Source: VAZQ01 sp963758945 (GTDB lineage: Bacteria > Pseudomonadota > Alphaproteobacteria > Rhizobiales > Xanthobacteraceae). From it: DNA of 64,000 nucleotides. This document shows, in pieces, positions 55,383 through 64,000 of this stretch; position 1 is the stretch's first letter, and each line of letters opens with the position of its first letter. The DNA lies in the NCBI GenBank assembly GCA_963758945.1, contig CAVWXY010000010.1, forward strand, positions 186,001-250,000. Direction: 5' to 3'. Below the pieces are notes generated by a model. The model did not search any database. It was not told where the DNA came from and saw only the letters and a program-made list of their open reading frames with translations. The position numbers and the translations under genes are program-made.

Positions 55383-56610
55383 ATGATCGAACTCCGACTG
55401 CGAGTTGCGAATTGTATCGGCGACGTGGCCGCCGCATCCTGGGACGCGTGCGCCAATCCAGCGAGCCTCGAACAGGGCAACGGCGCCGGCGCCGCCGAGC
55501 GCGGCCCCTCCCGCACTCAAGCAGCTTTCTCAAGAGTACCATATAACCCATTCATTTCCCATGATTTCCTCTCCGCGCTTGAACTGTCGCAGTCGGTCCG
55601 GGCACGCGTCGGCTGGCAGCCGATGCACCTGCTCGCCGAGGACGCCGCCGGTGCCCTCGTCGGCGCCGTCCCCTGCTACGTGAAATCCCATTCCCGCGGC
55701 GAATACGTTTTCGACCACGGCTGGGCGGAAGCCTATGAGCGCGCCGGCGGGAGCTACTATCCCAAGCTCCAGGTCGCCGTGCCATTCACGCCCGCGACCG
55801 GGCGCAGGCTGCTTGCGCGCCCGGGGCCGGAGGCCGAGGCGGTGCGCCTGGCGCTCGCCGACGCGCTCGTCGACATCTGCCGGCGCTCCCATGCCTCCTC
55901 GGTTCATGTCAACTTTTCGACCGAGGCGGAATGGGACGTCCTGGGCAGCCGCGGCTTCCTCAAGCGCACGCACCAGCAGTTCCATTGGGAGAATGCCGGC
56001 TACGACAGCTTCGACGCATTCCTGGGGGCGCTCGCCTCGCGCAAGCGCAAGACCATCCGGCGCGAACGCGAGGACGCGCTCGCGGCCGGCATCAGCGTGC
56101 ACTGGCTCACGGGGGCGGATTCTCAGCGAGAGCGTGTGGGATGCGTTCTTCGAGTTCTACATGGAGACCGGCTCGCGGAAATGGGGCCGCCCCTATCTCA
56201 CCCGGCAATTCTACTCGCTCGTCGGAGAGAAGATGGCCGACCGCGTCCTCCTGGTGATGGCAAAGCGCAACGGCCGCTTCATCGCCGGGGCGATCAACTT
56301 CATCGGCTCCGATACTTTGTTCGGCCGCCACTGGGGCGCGATCGAGCACCACCCGTTCCTGCATTTCGAGCTGTGCTATTACCAGGCGATCCAATACGCC
56401 ATCGCGCACAAGCTCTCCCGCGTCGAGGCGGGCGCCCAGGGCGAGCACAAGATTTCACGCGGCTACGTGCCCACCACCACCTATTCCGCTCATTACATCG
56501 TCGATGCCGGGCTGCGGCGCGCGATCGAGGATTTTCTCCGGCGCGAGCGCGCCTACGTGGCGGCGGCCGAGCAGGAGTTCGCGGAGGCAGCCCCGTTCCG
56601 GAAGGGATGA
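55383..56610 (+). pseudogene. DUF482 (GNAT/FemAB-like) gene with one extra base
   Basis: The first frame runs MIELRLRVANCIGDVAAASW, PYNPFISHDFLSALELSQSV, AVPCYVKSHSRGEYVFDHGW and SRKRKTIRREREDALAAGIS to HWLTGAD. An extra T at 56120-56121 then breaks it, and the second frame resumes LSESVWDAFFEFYMETGSRK, FLHFELCYYQAIQYAIAHKL and EGDH-like AGAQGEHKISRGYVPTTTYS to the stop. This is the COG3146 family of predicted N-acyltransferases. Only one lesion is present, so a sequence error is plausible. It sits between the GDPD and HIT genes as in related genomes. Confidence 0.82.
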
Positions 56611-56615
56611 GCTGT

Positions 56616-56662
56616 GTCCCGGGCGCAGCGCAGCACGAAGAGATGCGCTGCAGACCCGGGAC
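56616..56662. repeat. Imperfect palindrome between DUF482 and HIT genes
   Basis: GTCCCGGGCGCAGCGCA and TGCGCTGCAGACCCGGGAC are imperfect inverted arms. Sequence of this type resembles dispersed intergenic repeats I recall from Bradyrhizobium-like genomes. Confidence 0.55.
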
Positions 56663-56762
56663 CCTCACGCACACCGCCGTTGAAACGACCGGGACCGTTC
56701 CAATCCGTGGCGCTCCCGCATCAGCGGTGCTCCGCATCCGGGACGCGAGAGGAGAGAAAATC

Positions 56763-57185
56763 ATGCCCGCCTACGATCCCAACAATATCTTCGCCAAGAT
56801 CCTCCGTGGCGAGATGCCGTGTTACAAGGTCTACGAGGACGACAAGGCGCTGGCCTTTCTCGACATCATGCCGCGCGCGCCCGGACACACGCTCGTTCTG
56901 CCGAAGGCGTCCGCACGCAACATCCTCGACGTTGCTCCCGACGACCTCGCCCACGTCGTCAAGGTCGCGCAGAAGATCGCCAAGGCCGGCATCGAAGTGT
57001 TGGGCGCCGACGGCATCACCATCCAGCAGTTCAACGAAGCGGCCGGTGGCCAGGTGGTGTTCCACCTGCACGTGCACGTCATTCCGCGTCAAGCCGGCGT
57101 CGCACTCAAGCCGCCGGCGAGCGTGAAGGAGGCGCCCGAGGTGCTCGCCGATCAGGCGAGGAATCTCGCCGCCGCGCTCGGGTGA
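56763..57185 (+). CDS. HIT family protein
   Basis: A 140-residue histidine-triad hydrolase starting MPAYDPNNIFAKILRGEMPC after GAGAGGAGAGAAAATC. YEDDKALAFLDIMPRAPGHT and LVLPKASARNILDV form the base fold, and the catalytic H-x-H-x-H is in QVVFHLHVHVIPRQAG. HIT proteins of this size (HinT-like) hydrolyse nucleoside phosphoramidates such as adenosine 5'-monophosphoramidate. It is the last gene of the ridA-to-HIT set. Confidence 0.93.
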   Translation: MPAYDPNNIFAKILRGEMPCYKVYEDDKALAFLDIMPRAPGHTLVLPKASARNILDVAPDDLAHVVKVAQKIAKAGIEVLGADGITIQQFNEAAGGQVVFHLHVHVIPRQAGVALKPPASVKEAPEVLADQARNLAAALG

Positions 57186-57361
57186 CGTATGCAGCTCTGC
57201 GGCCGCAGTGCCGGATGTTGCAAACCTGGGACAGCATCTGTTCGGTGGCAATCTTGCCGAAAGCCTGCGCGTGCAGGGGCGCTGGTGAAGCGCGCCGCAG
57301 CTCCTTATCCGGCGAAAGCTCCTGCGGCACGCGCGACGCGCGGCGTCATGCTGCACGCGCG

Positions 57362-57829
57362 TTATTTCTTCACCCAGATTTCGGTGCCCCGCGTACCCCG
57401 GTCGGTGCGGCGAGACCACTTGCCCGCGAGTGAGCCGTCCGAATTGATGGTCATGGTCAGAATCGCGGTGCGGTTCTTGTTCAGACTGGCGACCGCGAGA
57501 ATGTTGCCGACGATCTGACCGACGCCGACGGTCCTGCCGTCGTCCCAGGCGAGTTCGAGCGCGCCGGACGGCGCCAGCGAGATGTCCACGATGTGACGGC
57601 CGGCATAGGGCATGCCGTCGGAATCGGTGCCGGTCACCCGATAGGAGCCGACGAGGCTGGTCTTCAATTCGATTTCGTAGGGCGGTTCGGTGGCCGCGGC
57701 GCGCGTGGCGAAACTCATCGGCGCCCCCCATCCGCCGATCGCTCCCGCCAGCAGCAAGGCCACCAGGACGGCAGCCACATGTTTGCACTGCCCGAGCCAC
57801 GCCCCGTATTTCATGAGTGAATCTTTCAC
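57362..57829 (-). CDS. Exported hypothetical protein
   Basis: A 155-residue protein starting at a GTG preceded by GGAGACGGGAC; the ATG five codons later is an alternative without a ribosome binding site. It has a hydrophobic N-terminal segment (HVAAVLVALLLAGAIGGWG) and a beta-rich periplasmic domain with YEIELKTSLVGSYRVTGTDS, ALELAWDDGRTVGVGQIVGN and DGSLAGKWSRRTDRGTRGTE. The domain looks like a small lipocalin- or sugar-binding-like barrel, but no family was recognised. Confidence 0.65.
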   Translation of the reverse strand: MKDSLMKYGAWLGQCKHVAAVLVALLLAGAIGGWGAPMSFATRAAATEPPYEIELKTSLVGSYRVTGTDSDGMPYAGRHIVDISLAPSGALELAWDDGRTVGVGQIVGNILAVASLNKNRTAILTMTINSDGSLAGKWSRRTDRGTRGTEIWVKK

Positions 57830-58017
57830 CGTCCCGTCTCCATCCGTTCCGGGTGGCTACCGGCGCCTTTGGCCCTGGGACCGGCCGTCGCCCGTGTTCC
57901 CCTTCCAAACCGGTGATGCCACCGCAGACGTCGATGGAAGGCGATGCGGTTCACAGATGAAGAAAAAAATTCGCTGGCCGCGGGCACCGATGCTGGGACG
58001 GAGCCGGCCGGTCGGGC

Positions 58018-58284
58018 TCAGTCGGGCAGCTGATAGCACACCGTACGTGGGGGCGGTCCGCTCAGCTCGGCATTGGCCAACCTGAAGGGCGCTATCGGCA
58101 GATGCGGCGGGCTCGACACCGCCAGCCTGCTTTGGACCGCATCCGCCGGCGAATGCCCTTGCAAGGTCACGAAGCCGCAGAACCCCAACAACGACGCGGT
58201 GTAGGCAATTAGAATGCCGAACGTCTGCCAGCGAAACCGTGACGCGGCATCGACCGCCGGCACGGGCTCATTTGATTTATGCAT
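58018..58284 (-). CDS. Small single-helix membrane protein
   Basis: An 88-residue protein starting MHKSNEPVPAVDAASRFRWQ, chosen because GGAG lies 8 bases upstream; an ATG six codons earlier is possible. It has one transmembrane segment, TFGILIAYTASLLGFCGFVT, and a Pro-rich periplasmic tail ending PPPRTVCYQLPD. Function unknown. Confidence 0.5.
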   Translation of the reverse strand: MHKSNEPVPAVDAASRFRWQTFGILIAYTASLLGFCGFVTLQGHSPADAVQSRLAVSSPPHLPIAPFRLANAELSGPPPRTVCYQLPD

Positions 58285-58557
58285 CGCCGGGTCTCCATCC
58301 ATTCGACCCCGCCGATGTCATACGCCCTGGCCGACGCCGGAAGCGTGAGGCAATTCACACCCTCTTGCCGCCGCCCTCTGCCGGTCATGGTGCAAGCAAG
58401 ATCCGCGCGACGTCGGCTGCTCCCGACGCGGCCGCGCCCCGCCCGCCCGAACGGTATCCCTGATTATGGTCGCCGCCGCGAGGCTCGCGCCTAACCCCCA
58501 AGCCGCCAGTGCGCGCCGGTTTGATTCGGATCGCCTGCGCTCTTGACTGATTTAAAA

Positions 58558-60447
58558 TTAGTGCCGAATTCTGTTGCTGCGGCCGCGCGCCGTTCTGCGA
58601 CTGGGCCGAGGCGATGGCCGGCGTGCCGAATGCGCGGTCGACTCTGATCGCGGATGATGCCTGGCGCGCTGGCTCAGCGCATTCTCGGCAAGCACGAGAT
58701 TGTGGGCGCTGTTGATCAGGGCGATGTGCGAGAAAGCCTGCGGAAAGTTGCCGACCAGGCGCTTGGCGTGTGGATCGTATTCCTCCGACAGCAGCCCGAC
58801 GTCGTTGCAGAGCGCGCACAGTCGCTTGAAGATCTGTTTCGCCTCGCGCATTTTGCCAAGCAGCACGAGGTTGTCCACGAACCAGAAGCTGCACGCCAGG
58901 AAGGCTCCTTCGCCCGGCGGCAGCCCATCCTTGCCGCTCTGGGTCTTGTAGCGCATCACGAAGCCGTCGACCATGAGATCGCGCTCGATCGCGGCTACCG
59001 TGCCGCGGACACGCGGATCGCTCGCCGGCAGAAAGCCCACGAGCGGCATCAGCAGCACGCTCGCATCGAGCGTGCTGCTGCCATAATACTGGGTGAAGGC
59101 ACCGAGGTCGGAACTGAACGCCTTGCTGCAGATGTCGTCGTGGATTTCCTGCCGCAGCGTCTTCCAGCGGGCCACCGGGCCCTCGAGGCCGAACTCCTCG
59201 GCCAGCTTGACGGCGCGGTCGAAAGCCACCCAGGCCATGACCTTGGAATAGGTGAAGTGCTGGCGCCCACCCCGGACCTCCCAGATCCCGTCGTCCGGCT
59301 CGCGCCAGATCTTCCCGAGGTGATCGAGCATGGCACGCTGCAGGTCGAAGGCGGCATCGAGCGCGCCCAGCCCGCCCCGGCGCCCTTGATAGAGCGCATC
59401 CATGACTTCGCCATAGACGTCCAGCTGCAACTGGTCGGAGGCGGCATTGCCGATGCGCACCGGCTTCGCGCCCTGGTAACCCGGCAACCAAGGCAGCTCC
59501 AATTCGGTCAGCCGCCGCTCGCCGTCGATGCCGTACATGATCTGCAATTGCTGCGGACTGCCGGCGACGGCGCGCAACAGCCATTCGCGCCAGTCGCGGG
59601 CCGCCCCATAGAAGCCGCTGTTCATCAAGCTCAACAAGGTGAACGTCGCGTCCCTCAGCCAGCAGTAGCGATAGTCCCAGTTGCGCGCTCCGCCGAGTTG
59701 CTCCGGCAGCGACGTGGTCGGAGCCGCGACGATGCCGCCGGTAGGGCGATAGGTCAGCGCCTTCAGCGTGATCAGCGAGCGCCGCACGATGTCCGACCAC
59801 TCGCCGACTTCGCGGCAGCCCGACGACCAGTCGCGCCAGAAGACCTCGGTGTCGCGCAGGGCGGCCATCGGGTCGATCGCGTCGGGCGGTGCGCGATAGG
59901 ACCGGCCGTAGGTAAGAACGAAAGGCACCGTCTCACCTTCGGACACGACGAACTTGCCAACGGTCTTGAGATCGTCGCCGTGCAATTCGATCGGCGTGCG
60001 CAGCACCGTCATATTGGGCCCGGCGATCGCACGCAGCGTGCCGTCCTCGAGACGCGTCATCCAGGGCACGAGCGAGCCATAGTCGAAGCGCAAGACCAGC
60101 TCGCAGGACATTGCGACCCGGCCGCGCCGACCCATCACGATACGGACCACGTCCGACGCCTTGCCGCGTGGCGGCATGAAGTCGATCATCGTGACCACAC
60201 CGTCGCCGGTCGTGAACTCGGTCTCGAGGATCAAAGTGTCGTCGCGATAGCGCCGCGTGATCCGTGTCTTCGGGTCGACCGGCGCGATCCGCCAGCGCCC
60301 ATGTTCGGGATCGCCGAGCAACGAAGCAAAGCAGGCGCCGCCGTCGAAGCGCGGCCAGCACAGCCAGTCGATCGAGCCGTCGCGGGCGACCAGCGCGGCC
60401 GTCTCGCAGTCGCCGATGAGAGCATAGTCTTCGATCGGATGCGCCAT
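58558..60447 (-). CDS. Glycoside hydrolase family 15 protein (glucoamylase/trehalase-like)
   Basis: A 629-residue enzyme with an N-terminal beta-sandwich domain (MAHPIEDYALIGDCETAALV, GSIDWLCWPRFDGGACFASL) and an (alpha/alpha)6 barrel: APTTSLPEQLGGARNWDYRY, CWLRDATFTLLSLMNSGFY and the late catalytic-Glu region DVGLLSEEYDPHAKRLVGNF followed by PQAFSHIALINSAHNL. Bacterial GH15 proteins of this type are often trehalases or act on alpha-glucans. There is no signal peptide. The last 40 residues are a basic low-complexity tail that may be a read-through artefact. AGGAAG precedes the ATG. Confidence 0.9.
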   Translation of the reverse strand: MAHPIEDYALIGDCETAALVARDGSIDWLCWPRFDGGACFASLLGDPEHGRWRIAPVDPKTRITRRYRDDTLILETEFTTGDGVVTMIDFMPPRGKASDVVRIVMGRRGRVAMSCELVLRFDYGSLVPWMTRLEDGTLRAIAGPNMTVLRTPIELHGDDLKTVGKFVVSEGETVPFVLTYGRSYRAPPDAIDPMAALRDTEVFWRDWSSGCREVGEWSDIVRRSLITLKALTYRPTGGIVAAPTTSLPEQLGGARNWDYRYCWLRDATFTLLSLMNSGFYGAARDWREWLLRAVAGSPQQLQIMYGIDGERRLTELELPWLPGYQGAKPVRIGNAASDQLQLDVYGEVMDALYQGRRGGLGALDAAFDLQRAMLDHLGKIWREPDDGIWEVRGGRQHFTYSKVMAWVAFDRAVKLAEEFGLEGPVARWKTLRQEIHDDICSKAFSSDLGAFTQYYGSSTLDASVLLMPLVGFLPASDPRVRGTVAAIERDLMVDGFVMRYKTQSGKDGLPPGEGAFLACSFWFVDNLVLLGKMREAKQIFKRLCALCNDVGLLSEEYDPHAKRLVGNFPQAFSHIALINSAHNLVLAENALSQRARHHPRSESTAHSARRPSPRPSRRTARGRSNRIRH

Positions 60448-60912
60448 TTGCCGCTTCCTATGGCGCTGGGAGGTCGACGACGGCGTTCCTGGGCTCGACC
60501 GGACGCAGCTTGGATAAATCGCTGGAACGAAATTTTGGCAAACCGCGCTTCATCGGCTCAGCTATCATCCGTTCAGCGGTGAGGTGTTTCCGCGCTTTCG
60601 CGGTCGCCGGTGGACAGAAACTTGTACGGGCCGGCTGGCTCGGCTGGCAATGCCATTTGACGGACCGATCGGCTCCACTGGCAATCCCATTGACGGCTTG
60701 CGCGGCGCGGCATTTCGTCCCGCGACGAAGCCGAACGGGCGATATGGCGACGCCGCCCTTGGCGGCACGTCCCGGAGAAGGAGGAACCGGCTGCGAATAG
60801 GATGTGCGCCAGCAAACGAATCTCGAGCGCGTCTCCATGCCGGCCGATCGGAGCGCAAGGTACGATCGCGCGGCAGCGTCCCTGGCAACCGGAAGACACG
60901 CGGAGCAACCCG
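60448..60912. other. Gene-free stretch between GH15 and VOC genes
   Basis: Divergent promoter region of about 465 bases. Open frames on both strands show no protein-like features. A small hairpin GCCGCC-CTT-GGCGGC lies at 60752-60766. Confidence 0.4.
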
Positions 60913-62055
60913 ATGGATACCTCGATGAAATTCGTGTCGCGCGTTGCTTCCCGTTGCCGCGCGCGTTCGAGTCTCAAAGCTCTGACGCTGAAGGCAGTCT
61001 CCGCACGCACCGCGCGCCTGACGCGGGCTTCGCTCGTCGGCATGCTGACGATTTTGCTGGCCTCGTGGGGGCAGGCTGGTCGCGCGCAGGACCATCCGTC
61101 GGGCAGCGTGCAGCGGCTGCAAACGATCGGCTTCACGGTTGCGGATATCGACCGGGAGGTGGATTTTTTTGCGCGGGTCCTGCAGTTCGAGAAGGTCTCC
61201 GATTTTCGCCTGGTCGGCAGCCCCTACAGCCGGATGGAAGGCGTGTTCAACGCCAACATGCGCATCGTCCATCTGCGCCTGGGTGAGCAGACGCTCGAAC
61301 TCACCCAGTACATCTCGCCGTCCACCGGACGCTCGATCCCGGTGCCCTCTTACAGCAACGACGAGTGGTTCGAGCACATGGCCATCGTCGTCGACGACAT
61401 GGACGCGGCGTACAAGGTCCTCCAAGACAACAACGTCGCGCAGATTTCCGCCCATCCCATCACCATTCCCGCCTCGAATGCGGGCGCGGCAGGCATCAAG
61501 GCGATCAAGTTCCGCGATCCGGAGCGTCACGATCTGGAGTTGATCTATTTTCCGTCCGGCAAGGGCAGCGCCGCCTGGCGGAAGCCGACCAACAAGCTGT
61601 TCCGCGGGCTCGACCACACTGCCATGACGATCGCAAGCACGGAGAAGAGCGTGGCCTTCTACCGCGATTTGCTCGGGTTCCGGGTTGGCGGCGTCACGTT
61701 CAACACCGGAACGACGCAGGAAGTTCTGGACGGGCTTTTCAACGACACCTGCCTGATAACGGCGATGATGCCGGCCTCGGCGCCGCCGCATATCGAGTTC
61801 CTCGACTACAAGACGCCGCCCGGGGGCCGGCCGATGCCGGTAGATACCAGGGCCAATGACCTCTGGCATTGGCAAACGACGCTGGTCACCAAGGATATCG
61901 GCGCGCTCACCGAGCGATTGCGCCGGGCGGGCGTGCAGTTCATCTCACCGGACGTCGTGCCTGTCCCGCTGGACGCGCAGCCAGCCCTCGGCTTCAAACG
62001 CGCGGTCATGGTGCGTGACCCCACCGGTCACGCGTTACGCCTGGTCGAGGAATAG
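60913..62055 (+). CDS. Exported protein with two VOC (glyoxalase-fold) domains
   Basis: A 380-residue protein with an unusually long basic N-region before a hydrophobic segment (RASLVGMLTILLASWGQAG), probably an export signal. Two vicinal-oxygen-chelate domains follow: VQRLQTIGFTVADIDREVDF...FARVLQFEKVSDF with RDPERHDLELIYFPSGKG, and GLDHTAMTIASTEKSVAFYR...DLLGFRVGG with VRDPTGHALRLVEE. Such pairs form one metal site in ring-cleavage dioxygenases, epimerases or resistance proteins. The substrate is unknown. M5 is an alternative start. The DoxX gene follows in the same direction after a hairpin repeat. Confidence 0.85.
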   Translation: MDTSMKFVSRVASRCRARSSLKALTLKAVSARTARLTRASLVGMLTILLASWGQAGRAQDHPSGSVQRLQTIGFTVADIDREVDFFARVLQFEKVSDFRLVGSPYSRMEGVFNANMRIVHLRLGEQTLELTQYISPSTGRSIPVPSYSNDEWFEHMAIVVDDMDAAYKVLQDNNVAQISAHPITIPASNAGAAGIKAIKFRDPERHDLELIYFPSGKGSAAWRKPTNKLFRGLDHTAMTIASTEKSVAFYRDLLGFRVGGVTFNTGTTQEVLDGLFNDTCLITAMMPASAPPHIEFLDYKTPPGGRPMPVDTRANDLWHWQTTLVTKDIGALTERLRRAGVQFISPDVVPVPLDAQPALGFKRAVMVRDPTGHALRLVEE

Positions 62056-62065
62056 TCGCCGGATC

Positions 62066-62145
62066 GTAGTTGGTGGCGGTTCAGAAGTCCGCATCATTGT
62101 TGCGGCGACTTCGAAATGCGGACTTCTGAACCGAAGCCACATTAA
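62066..62145. repeat. Degenerate CTAG-type hairpin between VOC and DoxX genes
   Basis: Inner arms GGTTCAGAAGTCCGCAT and ATGCGGACTTCTGAACC are perfect, GAA bulge on the right, loop with GTTGCGGCGAC. The outer CTAG ends are mutated (GTAG and TTAA). The linker GATTGATAAGTTG and a CTAG follow, as in the clusters. Confidence 0.88.
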
Positions 62146-62191
62146 GATTGATAAGTTGCTAGTTTCGAGGTCCTCACGCGGAGGAGAGAGC

Positions 62192-62623
62192 ATGACCCGA
62201 CCGGAGCCGTTCGTCGATTTCATCGCGAGGTTGTGCCTCGTGCTGATTTTTCCGTTCAGCGCCCTCAGCAAGATCTTCGACCATCAGGCGGCGATGCAAC
62301 AAGCCGCTCACGGATGGATTCCGCTGCCGGCCGGTCTGGCGGCGCTGTTGCTGGTGCTCGGTGGCATGCTGGAAATCATCGGCCCCGTTTGCATCCTGCT
62401 CGATTACTACCGCCGCCAGGCGGCGCTGTTGTTCATCTTTTACGTCGTCGCTACCGCCGTTCTATTTCACAATTTCTGGGACTTTCCCTTCAACGGCGAT
62501 GCCTGGAACCAGAATTTCTGGCCGTTCTTGAAAAACTTCGGACTGGCGGGCGGGTTCCTCTATATTGCGGCCGACGCCAAGGCCCAGTCGCTGCGTGGCG
62601 CCTTTTCCTTCAAGCCGCGATAG
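62192..62623 (+). CDS. DoxX family membrane protein
   Basis: A 143-residue protein with four helices starting MTRPEPFVDFIARLCLVLIF after GGAGGAGAGAG. It has FPFSALSKIFDHQAAMQQAA, LAALLLVLGGMLEIIGPVCI, FYVVATAVLFHNFWDFPFNG and NFWPFLKNFGLAGGFLYIAA, the standard DoxX/YphA layout. Relatives take part in redox or sulfur stress, or are of unknown role. It lies 12 bases ahead of the debranching-enzyme gene. Confidence 0.9.
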   Translation: MTRPEPFVDFIARLCLVLIFPFSALSKIFDHQAAMQQAAHGWIPLPAGLAALLLVLGGMLEIIGPVCILLDYYRRQAALLFIFYVVATAVLFHNFWDFPFNGDAWNQNFWPFLKNFGLAGGFLYIAADAKAQSLRGAFSFKPR

Positions 62624-62634
62624 GCCTTTTTCCG

Positions 62635-64000
62635 ATGGACGGGCCCAGATCGTATGGCGGCGCCCGCGGACCGATCCCGGCCGCAAGAGGAGCCGCCGCA
62701 TTGCCCGAACCACGTTCGGCCTCGTCTCCTCCGGCGCCGTCCGCGATCAGGTTCACGCGCGCGATCTGCGGGGATCTCGCCCAGGCGGAGCGGCGCGAGT
62801 GGTGGATCGCCAATGGGCTCGGCGCCTACGCGGGCGGTACCATCGCCGGCAGCCTCACGCGCCGATATCACGGACTGCTGATCGCCCCGGTCGGATCGCC
62901 GCTCGGCCGTCGGCTGATCCTCGCCAAGGCGGACGCCACCCTGGTCGACGGCGCCCGCACCTGGCCGCTGTTCACGAACCGGTGGAGAAGCGGCGCCATC
63001 TCTCCGGCGGGTCACGTGCGGATCGCGAGCTTCCATCTCGACCACTCCGTCCCGGTGTGGACCTACGAGATCGGTCCGCGCCGGATCGAGGCGCGCATCT
63101 GGATGGAGCCCGGCGCCGACGTGACCTATGCCGCGTGGCTGCTGCAGCCGGGCGCCGATCCGCCCGACGAGGAGCTGTTCTTGCGCGTGACGCTTCTGGC
63201 CAACGATCGCGACCACCATGGCACGACCGTGGTCGGCGGCTTCGCGCCCACGATTCGGGTCGACGGCGGCAGCGTCCTGCGCGCCGATGCGGGACTGTTC
63301 TCGCTGATCGTGGCGGCGCCGGGAGGCGACATCATCCCCAAGCACGATTGGTACCGCGATTTCGATCTGCCGGTGGAGGCCGATCGCGGTCTCGACGCGA
63401 CCGACAATCATCTGTGCATCGGCGAGGCGACGATCCCGCTCGTTGCAGGCCAGTGGCGCGGCATCGCCGCGGGCGTCGACCACGAGCCGCAGGCGGACCT
63501 GGTCGCCGCGCTGCAGCGCCGTCTCGAGCATGACCGGCGCACGCTAGCGAGCGCGCTCGCCGGCAGTCCGGCCATGCAACAGGCGCCCGGCTGGATCGTT
63601 CGGCTTGCGCTCGCGGCCGATGCATTCGTGTTTTCGCGGCCGCTCGCGAGCGTTCCCGACGGACAGTCCGTCATCGCCGGCTATCCCTGGTTCGGCGATT
63701 GGGGTCGCGACACGATGATCAGCCTGCCGGGCCTGACGCTCGCGACCGGCCGCCCGCAGGTCGCGCGACGCATCCTCGAGACGTTCGCGAGCTTCGTCAG
63801 CCAGGGAATGTTACCCAATGTCTTTCCCGAAGCCGGCGATCACCCCGCTTACAACACCGCGGATGCATCGCTGTGGTTCTTCGAAGCCTGGCGCGCCTAT
63901 CTCGATGCGACCGCAGATATGGCCGCCCTGCGCGCGGTCTTCCCGGTCCTGTCGGACATGATCCAATGGCACATCAAGGGAACCCGCTACGGCATCGCGG
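62635..64000 (+). CDS. Amylo-alpha-1,6-glucosidase (glycogen-debranching type), 3' end beyond window
   Basis: The frame begins at the ATG at 62635 (MDGPRSYGGARGPIPAARGA) and runs off the right edge without a stop, giving 455 residues. The N-terminal domain shows AERREWWIANGLGAYAGGTI followed by AGSLTRRYHGLLIAP, the bacterial debranching-enzyme N-domain. The catalytic (alpha/alpha)6 domain starts with GYPWFGDWGRDTMISLPGLT, matching the GH133 motif, then GMLPNVFPEAGDHPAYNTAD and ASLWFFEAWRAYLDAT. It removes alpha-1,6 branches of glycogen. The start is uncertain because no ribosome binding site is seen; coupling to the DoxX gene is possible. Confidence 0.88.
   Translation, partial: MDGPRSYGGARGPIPAARGAAALPEPRSASSPPAPSAIRFTRAICGDLAQAERREWWIANGLGAYAGGTIAGSLTRRYHGLLIAPVGSPLGRRLILAKADATLVDGARTWPLFTNRWRSGAISPAGHVRIASFHLDHSVPVWTYEIGPRRIEARIWMEPGADVTYAAWLLQPGADPPDEELFLRVTLLANDRDHHGTTVVGGFAPTIRVDGGSVLRADAGLFSLIVAAPGGDIIPKHDWYRDFDLPVEADRGLDATDNHLCIGEATIPLVAGQWRGIAAGVDHEPQADLVAALQRRLEHDRRTLASALAGSPAMQQAPGWIVRLALAADAFVFSRPLASVPDGQSVIAGYPWFGDWGRDTMISLPGLTLATGRPQVARRILETFASFVSQGMLPNVFPEAGDHPAYNTADASLWFFEAWRAYLDATADMAALRAVFPVLSDMIQWHIKGTRYGIA

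Noticed and set aside
58654..60582. 642-codon plus-strand frame opposite the GH15 gene
   Set aside because: Arg/His/Ala-rich antisense frame; the GH15 motifs on the minus strand are unambiguous.

Overview
The window is about 66% G+C and reads as alphaproteobacterial, most likely Rhizobiales of the Bradyrhizobium/Rhodopseudomonas/Xanthobacteraceae type. The grounds are protein style (DUF3551, DUF1849/EipB, DUF3572, PyrX-type dihydroorotase homologue, AidB, Bug receptors), GTTC-N7-GTTC LexA boxes, and a gene chain familiar from that order: ruvX ... pyrB-pyrX-plsY-dprA-topA-rnr-Nudix-rpmG ... divK-DUF3572-dinB. No rRNA, tRNA or CRISPR array was seen.

Layout. 1-9.7 kb (mostly minus strand): partial secreted protein, LysE exporter, gyrA, a frameshifted DUF2306 gene, ipdC, a cluster of four CTAG-bounded hairpins, a secreted protein, a complete 841-bp IS5-family (IS427-like) element and ssb. 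9.8-16.6 kb: uvrA and then small housekeeping and hypothetical genes. 16.8-32.7 kb: accessory metabolism (serine hydrolase, dienelactone hydrolase, TauD dioxygenase, MFS/HAD/ModA-like cluster, DJ-1/PfpI, ruvX, aidB) and three Bug (TctC) receptor loci, one intact, one frameshifted, one a C-terminal remnant. 32.9-45.1 kb: the conserved core chain pyrB to rnr. 45.1-47.2 kb: an IS3-family element replacing the middle of a second IS5 copy, bordered on both sides by the hairpins. 47.2-53.1 kb: Nudix hydrolase, rpmG, divK, a membrane GGDEF protein, DUF3572 and dinB. 53.1-57.2 kb: eipB, then ridA-GDPD-DUF482-HIT. 57.3-64 kb: small envelope proteins, a GH15 hydrolase, a VOC-DoxX pair and the start of a glycogen-debranching-type enzyme that runs off the window.

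How the parts relate. DNA metabolism is over-represented (gyrA, ssb, uvrA, ruvX, dprA, topA, dinB, aidB). ssb and uvrA each have a perfect LexA half-site pair upstream, and dprA has a one-mismatch version. Pyrimidine synthesis uses PyrB with an apparently non-catalytic PyrX partner. ipdC suggests indole-3-pyruvate or phenylpyruvate decarboxylation.

The most unusual structure is a family of about nine modular hairpins of roughly 75 bp. Each has CTAG at its ends, outer arms that differ between copies, an asymmetric 2-3-nt bulge, inner arms around GAAGTTCG and usually a GCGGC centre. The two clusters are inverted copies of each other, and the IS5 copies lie at CTAG sites. Five genes each carry one single-base frameshift (DUF2306, DUF6295, a Bug receptor, dprA, DUF482), which could be assembly error or recent decay.
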